Source: DATAYA01 sp036272815
Lineage (GTDB): Bacteria > Pseudomonadota > Alphaproteobacteria > Acetobacterales > Acetobacteraceae
Length of the DNA: 13,345 nucleotides
Assembly (NCBI GenBank): GCA_036272815.1
Contig: DATAYA010000370.1
Coordinates: 1-13,345 of the forward strand
Reading direction: 5' to 3'
Shown piece by piece: positions 1-5,635 of the stretch (position 1 is its first letter; every line of letters starts with the position of its first letter). A model generated the notes under the pieces. It was not told where the DNA came from, did no database searches, and saw only the letters and a program-made list of their open reading frames with translations. The position numbers and the translations under genes are program-made.

Positions 1-250
1 CGCGAGGATCGGGCGGCCGCGGCGGAAAACCGGGAGCCGCGGCGGCTACCGACGTACCGTCTTCACGACGAGCGACGCTTTCGCGGTTGCGTCGCTCCTC
101 GATGATCCGGATTGCATTTACCGCCTTTCAGAGCATCTCGGGCACACGCTCGTTTCGACGACGGAGAAATACACGGGCCATCTGCGCCGGGACGGCGCGA
201 TGTGGCGTCACAGCCGCGACGGCTCGGCGTTCGGTTCGCTGGCGGGATAG
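1..250 (+). pseudogene. Tyrosine recombinase (integrase) C-terminal remnant, frameshifted
   Basis: This is the C-terminal end of a phage-type tyrosine recombinase whose start lies outside the window. Downstream of about position 77 the frame reads AFAVASLLDD, then YRLSEHLGHTLVSTTEKYTG, ending at TAG 248-250. The LGH box followed by ST-T-KY matches the family's second conserved His and catalytic Tyr. Upstream, a different frame (codons from position 1) reads LPTYRLHDER, which looks like the HxLRH box. Joining the two frames requires two extra bases near 76 and would restore HDERHAFAV. The simplest reading is therefore a 2-bp deletion (or a 1-bp insertion) that removed the box's histidine codon. 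The reading direction points at the tRNA-Ser gene 112 bp away, the usual layout of an integrase beside its att site. The family call is firm. The frameshift is inferred from two short matches and could also be a sequencing error. Confidence 0.7.
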
Positions 251-284
251 ACCCGTACGCCCTAAATCGGATGTTGAAACGAAT

Positions 285-307
285 GGCGGCACAAAAGGTG
301 GCACAAA
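285..307. repeat. Two tandem copies of an 11-bp GGYGGCACAAA motif
   Basis: The copies GGCGGCACAAA (285-295) and GGTGGCACAAA (297-307) differ at one position and are spaced 12 bp apart. They lie between the integrase stop codon and the tRNA-Ser 3' end, in the region least GC-rich in the window. In one plus-strand frame they encode a Gly-Gly-Thr repeat followed by basic residues, which may be a decayed integrase tail. They could equally be arm-type recombinase binding sites. Nothing else recognisable lies in 251-361 apart from an A6 run at 312-317. Confidence 0.4.
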
Positions 308-361
308 CCGCAAAAAACCGTTCTATTTGTATGCTGAGAAACGCCGCGCAAGCCATTGATC

Positions 362-454
362 TGGCGGAGGGGATGGGATTCGAACCCACGATACGCCTTG
401 ACAGCGTATAACGGTTTAGCAAACCGCCGCCTTCAGCCGCTCGGCCACCCCTCC
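362..454 (-). tRNA. tRNA-Ser (anticodon GCU)
   Basis: The minus strand gives a complete type II tRNA. The acceptor stem is GGAGGGG (5') pairing with CCCCTCC (3'), followed by discriminator G and an encoded CCA at 364-362. The D region begins TGGCCGAGCGGCTGAAGGC, which is characteristic of tRNA-Ser. The anticodon loop is TTGCTAA, with the GCT anticodon at plus-strand positions 418-420, so it reads AGC and AGU serine codons. A long variable arm (about six base pairs around a TGTCAAG loop) and the TTCGAAT T-loop are present. Without the CCA it is 90 nt. Its 3' end faces the integrase remnant, so the T-arm to 3' end is the likely attB of the lost element. Confidence 0.97.
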
Positions 455-517
455 GCAGGAGCATCGGCGCAGGAACCACCCTGCCCCGCCGCCCACACCA
501 CGGCGTTTGCACCGCTG

Positions 518-546
518 CTTGTATGGGCCCCGCGCGGGCGCGTCAA
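518..546 (-). promoter_or_regulatory. Candidate sigma-70 promoter for tRNA-Ser
   Basis: On the minus strand TTGACG (plus positions 546-541) is followed after exactly 17 bp by TACAAG (523-518). This is a near-consensus -35 and a 4/6 -10, about 64 bp upstream of the mature tRNA 5' end. The -35 hexamer contains the TGA stop codon (543-545) of the Nudix gene. The spacer is very GC-rich. The positions suit a stable-RNA promoter with a short leader, but this rests on pattern matching alone. Confidence 0.45.
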
Positions 547-1133
547 ACGGCGCCTTCTTCCTCCACCCAGCGCCGCTGCTCGAACAGCATCATGCCCACA
601 CCCTCCGCCGCGCCGGCGAGACGCCGCCTGACCTGCTCCAGCACGCCGCGTTGCACCGGATGCAGATCGGCCGCCATGGCCTCGGCCACCGGCCAGAAGC
701 GCAGCGCCTCAAGCTCGCCCGAGCCGCCGAGCACCCCGCCGACCCGCGCCGCGGCCACCATCAGGAACCGCGCGTTGAACCGGATCGGCGCCCCCGGCGG
801 CGTCACCGCGCGGCAGAGATAGGCGAGCCCATCCAGCGCCGGCGGTGCGCCGAGCGACAATCCGGTCTCCTCACGCAATTCGCGCGCCGCCGCGTGCGCC
901 AGCGCCACCGCAAGACGGGGGGCCGCCCGGCGCTCCAGCGCCGCGCGCACCGCATCCGGCAGACGTGTCGCCGCAGCCGCGTCGAAATCCTCCGGCTCCA
1001 CCGCGCCGCCGGGAAAGACCAGGCGGTTGGGCGAGAACCGGTGGCCCGGGCCGCGCAGTCCCATCAGCACGGCAGGGCCGCCCTCTCCCGCCGGTGCGAC
1101 CACAACCAGGCTCGCCGCATCGCGCGCCGCCAC
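543..1133 (-). CDS. Nudix hydrolase (NUDT19/NudL-like split Nudix box)
   Basis: This encodes a Nudix-fold pyrophosphohydrolase of 196 residues that hydrolyses a nucleoside diphosphate linked to another group. The substrate cannot be read from the sequence, although relatives of this shape include CoA diphosphatases. The N-terminal strand SLVVVAP is followed by LVFPGGAVEPED (38-49), and the catalytic half AARELREETGLSL lies at about 82-94. The two halves of the Nudix box are separated by a helical, Ala-rich insert of roughly 30 residues, as in NUDT19-type members, so the usual compact spacing is lost. I chose the GTG start at 1133, which is followed directly by the first beta strand and has a GAGGG about 13 bases upstream. 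A TTG further upstream, inside the end of the exporter gene, is the alternative. The gene follows the LysE-type exporter by about 16 bp, so the two are probably co-transcribed. Family is secure; the start is moderate. Confidence 0.85.
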   Translation of the reverse strand: MAARDAASLVVVAPAGEGGPAVLMGLRGPGHRFSPNRLVFPGGAVEPEDFDAAAATRLPDAVRAALERRAAPRLAVALAHAAARELREETGLSLGAPPALDGLAYLCRAVTPPGAPIRFNARFLMVAAARVGGVLGGSGELEALRFWPVAEAMAADLHPVQRGVLEQVRRRLAGAAEGVGMMLFEQRRWVEEEGAV

Positions 1134-1149
1134 GCCGGCGGTGACGCCC

Positions 1150-1767
1150 TCAGCGGCGGTGGACAAGCGCCAATCCAAGCCCGGCGCCGACCAGGGCGCC
1201 GCCCGAGAGCCGGTTGCGGAGCCGACCGTGCCGCACCAGCAGGCCGCGCACCCGCCCGGCGAGGATTGCCCAGAGCGCGTCGATCGTGAGCGCGACCACG
1301 ATGTAGGTGACGCACAGCAGCGCAAGCTGCGGCCCGAGCGGCCGGTCAGGGCGGACGAATTGCGGGAAAAAGGCACCGTAGAACAGCAGCGTCTTCGGGT
1401 TGGTCGCGGCCACCACGACACCGCGCAGCCAAATCGCGCGACGCGACCGCGGCGGCGGCGGCGGCGCACCCGCCGGTGGCACCGCCGCCCGCCACTGCCG
1501 GATGCCGAGCACGATCAGATAAACGACCCCTGCCCAACGGATGAGCGTGAACCAGTCGGCGAGCGCCGCCATCGCGGCCGCCATGCCGAAACCCACGAAC
1601 GCGAGCTGCACGAGCGTCGCCGAAGCGGTGCCGGCCATCGCCAGCAGCCCGTAGCGCGTGCCGTGGCTGACGCTGTTGGCAACGATCACCGACACGTTCG
1701 GCCCAGGGATGAGCATCAGGATAACGGTCGCGAGCACGAAGGCGGCATAGAGATGGAGCGGGATCAT
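1150..1767 (-). CDS. LysE/RhtB-family amino-acid exporter
   Basis: This encodes an inner-membrane exporter of the LysE/RhtB family (205 residues, the usual length), which expels amino acids or similar small metabolites. The N-terminal helix ends in LMLIPGPN (residues 17-24), the family's signature PGPN. A second signature, TNPKTLLFYGAFFPQF, begins at residue 122. About six hydrophobic segments can be seen. The loop between the third and fourth is unusually proline-rich (residues 97-106) and then basic. The start at 1767 has a GGAGAG about 7 bases upstream and begins MIPLHLYAAF, typical of the family. Substrate cannot be predicted. It is followed by the Nudix gene and preceded by 114 bp of non-coding sequence after the small membrane protein, which may hold its promoter. 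Confidence 0.93.
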   Translation of the reverse strand: MIPLHLYAAFVLATVILMLIPGPNVSVIVANSVSHGTRYGLLAMAGTASATLVQLAFVGFGMAAAMAALADWFTLIRWAGVVYLIVLGIRQWRAAVPPAGAPPPPPRSRRAIWLRGVVVAATNPKTLLFYGAFFPQFVRPDRPLGPQLALLCVTYIVVALTIDALWAILAGRVRGLLVRHGRLRNRLSGGALVGAGLGLALVHRR

Positions 1768-1792
1768 GGCGGGCTCTCCGCGGCAGGGGTCA

Positions 1793-1810
1793 GGCGGTTC
1801 AGAGACCGCC
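1793..1810. other. Perfect 6-bp inverted repeat (hairpin) upstream of the exporter
   Basis: GGCGGT and ACCGCC flank a 6-base loop (TCAGAG). The hairpin lies in the 114-bp gap between the small membrane protein gene and the LysE-type gene. On the minus strand no T-run follows, so it is not a classical intrinsic terminator. It could be a weak attenuator or a leader hairpin, or chance in GC-rich DNA. Confidence 0.3.
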
Positions 1811-1881
1811 GGATTGTCGCGCCGGAACCGGAAAGCTCGATAGGGCCATGCCGGAACCGTATTCGCCTCCGGCGTGCCGCG

Positions 1882-2055
1882 TCAATGCACCGGTGCGCAG
1901 TTGCTGCGGCCCTGCATGACGCAATCCTGCACCGCGGCGCTGCTGCGCAGCACGTGCGAAATCCACAGGCCGCCCAGCACCAGCACCACGATCACCACCA
2001 GCGCGACCAGCATGCCGCGCCGCCCCGGCTCCGGCTCGTGCTCGTGCCCGCTCAT
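1882..2055 (-). CDS. Small single-pass membrane protein, function unknown (57 aa)
   Basis: A short gene encoding 57 residues. The N-terminus MSGHEHEPEPGRRG is acidic and His-rich and ends in two arginines. One strongly hydrophobic segment follows (residues 15-33, almost all Val, Leu, Ile), then a tail WISHVLRSSAAVQDCVMQGR and SNCAPVH with cysteines at 45 and 53. The positive-inside rule puts the N-terminus in the cytoplasm and the two-Cys tail in the periplasm, where a disulfide is possible. The start overlaps the stop of the asparagine synthetase gene in an ATGA junction (2055-2052), which points to translational coupling and argues that this is a real gene. From memory, tails like QDCVMQGRxNCAP recur in small uncharacterised alphaproteobacterial proteins, but I could not check this. 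No function is assigned. Confidence 0.8.
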   Translation of the reverse strand: MSGHEHEPEPGRRGMLVALVVIVVLVLGGLWISHVLRSSAAVQDCVMQGRSNCAPVH

Positions 2056-3782
2056 CCGCGCGACGCCGCTTCCGCCAGCACGTCCTCGACGCTGCCCGAT
2101 GCATCGACACCGAGCAGGTGGTGCGCGTGCCAGAGCGCATAGAACAGCAGGCTCCAGCGCGCCTGCGCATCACCGCCTGCGAACACGGCGCGCACCGCCT
2201 GCGGCCGCGCGAAGCCGGCCACCCCCGGTGCCGCCGCGACCAGTCGCCCAAGCGCCTCGGCGCGCGCCGCCATCCAGCGGCCGATCGGCGGCTTGAAGCC
2301 GCGCTTGCGCGCGAACGGCTCCGCCTGCGGCAGTCGCGCGGCCAGCCAGTGCCGAAGCGCCAGCTTGCCGCGCCGCCAGTCGAGCTTGCAGTGGTCGGGC
2401 AGGCCGAAGGCGAACGCCGCGACCAGCGGATCGACGAACGGCGTGCGTCCCTCCACCCCATGCGCCATCAGGCAGCGGTCGAGCTTGATGAGCAGATCGT
2501 TCGGCAGCCACTCGGCGCAGTCGAGCGCCTGCATCGCGGCGACCGCGCTGCGCCCCGGCGCCGCCTCCCGTTCCGCTTGCGCGAGACCCGCGCGCCAACC
2601 CTCCAGCGCCAGGCCCGGAATGTCCTCGAACACCCCGCCCGAGCGCGGTCGGCGCTGTACGAAGCGCCAGGGCGGGACGGCGCGGCGATAGCGGCCGTAG
2701 CCGGCAAACATCTCGTCGCCCCCCTCGCCGCACAGCGTCACCTTGAGCTGCCCGGATGCCGCGCGCCCGAGCAGCCAGGTGGGCAAAGCCGCGGCGTCCG
2801 TCGTCGGGTCGTCGAGGGAAGCGGCGATGCGCGGCGCCAGCGCCCAGAAATCGGCCTCGCTCATCGCGATCCGCTCGCAGCGCGCGCCGACCGCGCGGGC
2901 GACAGCGAGTGCGCCGGCGCTCTCGTCCGAGGCGTCGGCGCCGTCGTACCCGATGGTGATCGCCTGCACCCGCTCACCCGTGGCGCGGTGCATCAGCCAG
3001 AGCAGCGCGGAGCTGTCGATGCCGCCCGAGAGGAACAAGCCATAGGGCACGTCCGAGCGCAGATGCGCCGTCACGCTCTCGCTCAGCACCGCATCGAGAT
3101 CGCCCGGCGCCGCCGGCCCGCGCAGCGGATCGAGCCGCTCGCGCGCGACGATCCGGCCGCCCTCGATCACCAGCGTCTCGCCGGGCAGCACGCGGCTGAT
3201 GCCGGGGAAGATCGTCGCAGCCCCGGTGGTGAACTTGAGTTGCAGCAGCTCGGTGCGGCGTGCGGGGTCGATGGCGCGCGGCCCCAGCCCCGCGCGCAGC
3301 AGCGCCTGCGGCTCGGAGGCGAAGGCAAAACCGGACGCGGCCTCCGTGTAGTAGAGCGGCTTGATCCCGAACGGGTCACGGGCCAGCACCAGGCGTCCCG
3401 CCGCCGGATCGTGCAGCGCCAGCGCATACATCCCCCGCAGGTGACGCGCGAAGCCGGCGCCATGCGCGGTGTAGAGCGGCAGCACGGGTTCGCAATCCGA
3501 CCGGGTGCGGAACGGATAGTCCGGCAACGCGGCGCGCAGTGTCGGATCGTTGTAGATCTCCGCGTTGGCCACCAGCGCGAGGCCATCGGCACCGAACAGC
3601 GGCTGGTCGCCGGTCTGGAGGTCGACGATCGACAGCCGCGTATGTGCGAGCGCCGTGTCGCCACGGACATGGCAGCCCTCGGCGTCCGGCCCGCGATGCC
3701 GCAGCGCCGCGATCAGCGCATCCAGCGTCGCGGGATCGGGCGCCTGCCCGTCCCGCGTCATCAGTCCCGCGAGGCCACACAT
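2052..3782 (-). CDS. asnB: Asparagine synthase (glutamine-hydrolysing)
   Basis: This encodes a class II glutamine amidotransferase-type asparagine synthetase (576 residues) that converts aspartate, glutamine and ATP to asparagine and glutamate in the cytosol. The N-terminal Ntn domain starts MCGLAGL with nucleophile Cys2, then LRHRGPDAEG (27-36), R49 and TRSDCE (93-98). The synthetase domain carries the pyrophosphate loop SGGIDSS (252-258) and CGEGGDEMFAG (351-361). The usual NGEIYN motif reads NAEIYN (73-78), with Ala at the position of the oxyanion-hole Gly; the backbone NH would remain, so activity is likely. The ATG at 3782 is fixed by Cys2; no clear Shine-Dalgarno precedes it. It lies 45 bp after the acyl-CoA dehydrogenase stop, so read-through is possible. 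It overlaps the small membrane protein gene by 4 bp. A related amidotransferase with another acceptor is possible. Confidence 0.93.
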   Translation of the reverse strand: MCGLAGLMTRDGQAPDPATLDALIAALRHRGPDAEGCHVRGDTALAHTRLSIVDLQTGDQPLFGADGLALVANAEIYNDPTLRAALPDYPFRTRSDCEPVLPLYTAHGAGFARHLRGMYALALHDPAAGRLVLARDPFGIKPLYYTEAASGFAFASEPQALLRAGLGPRAIDPARRTELLQLKFTTGAATIFPGISRVLPGETLVIEGGRIVARERLDPLRGPAAPGDLDAVLSESVTAHLRSDVPYGLFLSGGIDSSALLWLMHRATGERVQAITIGYDGADASDESAGALAVARAVGARCERIAMSEADFWALAPRIAASLDDPTTDAAALPTWLLGRAASGQLKVTLCGEGGDEMFAGYGRYRRAVPPWRFVQRRPRSGGVFEDIPGLALEGWRAGLAQAEREAAPGRSAVAAMQALDCAEWLPNDLLIKLDRCLMAHGVEGRTPFVDPLVAAFAFGLPDHCKLDWRRGKLALRHWLAARLPQAEPFARKRGFKPPIGRWMAARAEALGRLVAAAPGVAGFARPQAVRAVFAGGDAQARWSLLFYALWHAHHLLGVDASGSVEDVLAEAASRG

Positions 3783-3827
3783 GGGAGGGTCATAGCGGGC
3801 CTGTGCGCCGCGGGACAGGGGTGGGTG

Positions 3828-5618
3828 TCAGAACGCCGCCGCATCGAGTTCCATCATGGCGCCCTTGCCGGACCGGATGGCGAGCCAGAGCGCGCCCGCT
3901 TGCGGCAGGATGCGCTCCATGAAGAACCGCGCGGTGGTCAGCTTCGCCTGGTAGAACGCGGCCTCGGCGCCCGCGCCGGGCAGCCGGCCCGCCGCGAGCT
4001 TCGCCATGCGCGCCCACATGAAGCCGAGGGCAACGAGTCCGAACAGCCGCAGGTAGTCGCTCGCCGCAGCCCCGGCCTCCTCGGGATCGGCGAGGCCCTT
4101 CTGCGCGACGTGCGCGGTCGCAAGCTGCAAGGCGCCGAAGGCCCGGCCGAGGGCGGCCACCATCGGCGCGAGCACCGCGTCGTCCTTGTTGGCCTCTAGG
4201 AACTCGCTCACCGGATGGAAGAATGTGCGCAAGCTCCGGCCGGTGTTGGCGGGCAGCTTGCGCCCGACGAGGTCGAGCGCCTGGATGCCGTTGGTGCCCT
4301 CATAGATCATCGAGATGCGCGCGTCGCGCGCGTACTGCTCCATGCCGTGATCACGGATGTAGCCGTGGCCGCCATAGACCTGCATCCCGAGACTGGTCGC
4401 CTCGAAGCCGAGATCGGTGAACAGCGCCTTGACCACCGGCGTCATCAGGGCGGTGAAATCCTCTGCCTCGGCGTGCGCCGCCGGGTCCTCCGCATGGGCC
4501 AGTTCGTCGAGCCGGCGCGCGACCCATCCGCCGAGCGCGCGGCAGCCCTCGGTCGTGGCCCGCATCGTCAGCAGCATTCGCCGCACGTCGGGATGCACGA
4601 TGATCGGGTCGGCGGGCTGGTCGGGGTTCTTCGTCCCGGACAGCGACCGTCCCTGCAGCCGCTCGCGCGCATAGGCGACCGCGCCCTGATACGACGCCTC
4701 CGCCGCACCAAGGCCCTGGATGCCGACCGAGAGGCGCTCGCTGTTCATCATGGTGAACATCGCCGCGAGCCCGCGATGCGGCGCGCCGACCAGCCAGCCG
4801 GTCGCGTCGTCGAAATTGAGCTGGCAGGTCGCCGACGCCTTGATGCCCATCTTGTGCTCGATCGCGGCGCAGGAGACACCGTTGCGCGCGCCCGGACGTC
4901 CGTCTGCCGCGGGCAGATATTTCGGTACCAGGAACATGCTGATGCCCTTCACTCCCGGCGGCGCGTCGGGAAGTCGGGCCAGCACCAGATGCACAATGTT
5001 TTCGGTCAGATCGTGCTCGCCCGCAGAAATAAAGATCTTGCCGCCGGTGATGCGGTGGCTGCCGTCCGGCTGCGGCACGGCGCGGGTGCGCAGCAGGCCG
5101 AGATCGGTGCCGCAATGCGCCTCGGTCAGGCACATGGTGCCGGCCCAGGTGCCATCGACCAGTTTCGGCAGATAGGTCTGCCTGAGCGCTTCGGAGCCGT
5201 GGCTCTCGATCGCCTGATAGGCGCCGTGCGTCAGGCCCGGATAGAGGCTGAAGGCAAGATTGGCCGAGCAGATCATCTCCTCGACGAGCTTGTTCACGCT
5301 CTCCGGCAGGCCCTGGCCGCCGTACGTGGGATCGCTCGCGATCGCCGTCCAACCACCATCGCGGAAGGTCGCATATGCCTCGGGGAAGCCGCGCGGCGTG
5401 CGGACGACGCCGTTCTCCAGCACGCAGCCTTCCGCATCGCCGTGGGCGTTGATCGGGGCGAGCACCTGCTCGGCGATCTTCGCGGCCTCCTCCAGGATGC
5501 TGTCCAGCAGGTCGGGCGTGATCTCGGCCATCCCCGGCAACCGGGCGAGGCCGGCGCTGTCGTGCAGCTCGTGCAGCACAAAGCGCATGTCGCGCAGCGG
5601 TGCCTTGTAGGTCTGCAT
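3828..5618 (-). CDS. Acyl-CoA dehydrogenase (long, DmdC-like architecture)
   Basis: An FAD-dependent acyl-CoA dehydrogenase of 596 residues, about 200 longer than classic members. It catalyses the first beta-oxidation step, acyl-CoA to trans-2-enoyl-CoA. The N-terminus MQTYKAPLRDMRFVLHEL is the extra leading domain typical of this long subfamily. The FAD/substrate region includes MCLTEAHCGTDLG (162-174). ISMIYEGTNGIQALDL (435-450) holds the expected catalytic Glu440. The last roughly 130 residues form the added C-terminal helical domain. Related enzymes include DmdC (methylmercaptopropionyl-CoA dehydrogenase), so the chain length and substrate are uncertain. The ATG at 5618 follows a GAGGGG at 9-base spacing and gives the family-typical N-terminus, although the reading frame stays open far upstream. 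It begins 17 bp after the dehydrogenase/hydratase stop and is the last beta-oxidation gene of the unit. Confidence 0.93.
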   Translation of the reverse strand: MQTYKAPLRDMRFVLHELHDSAGLARLPGMAEITPDLLDSILEEAAKIAEQVLAPINAHGDAEGCVLENGVVRTPRGFPEAYATFRDGGWTAIASDPTYGGQGLPESVNKLVEEMICSANLAFSLYPGLTHGAYQAIESHGSEALRQTYLPKLVDGTWAGTMCLTEAHCGTDLGLLRTRAVPQPDGSHRITGGKIFISAGEHDLTENIVHLVLARLPDAPPGVKGISMFLVPKYLPAADGRPGARNGVSCAAIEHKMGIKASATCQLNFDDATGWLVGAPHRGLAAMFTMMNSERLSVGIQGLGAAEASYQGAVAYARERLQGRSLSGTKNPDQPADPIIVHPDVRRMLLTMRATTEGCRALGGWVARRLDELAHAEDPAAHAEAEDFTALMTPVVKALFTDLGFEATSLGMQVYGGHGYIRDHGMEQYARDARISMIYEGTNGIQALDLVGRKLPANTGRSLRTFFHPVSEFLEANKDDAVLAPMVAALGRAFGALQLATAHVAQKGLADPEEAGAAASDYLRLFGLVALGFMWARMAKLAAGRLPGAGAEAAFYQAKLTTARFFMERILPQAGALWLAIRSGKGAMMELDAAAF

Positions 5619-5635
5619 CCTATGCGTCCCCTCGG

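Noticed and set aside
543..1469. A 308-residue version of the Nudix protein
   Set aside because: The first 110 residues are the exporter gene read in another frame (Arg/Ser-rich); the Nudix fold starts near 1133.
1027..2142. A 371-codon open frame on the plus strand across the exporter and the small membrane gene
   Set aside because: It is Arg/His-rich, crosses three minus-strand genes with recognisable products and has no domain of its own.
3783..3827. A possible terminator between the acyl-CoA dehydrogenase and the asparagine synthetase
   Set aside because: Only a 5-bp CCTGT/ACAGG stem with a 10-base loop and no T-run is visible.
2118..4199. A 693-codon open frame on the plus strand
   Set aside because: It lies antisense to the asparagine synthetase gene and reads as Arg/Ala/Gln-rich low-complexity protein with no motif; it is a product of high GC content.
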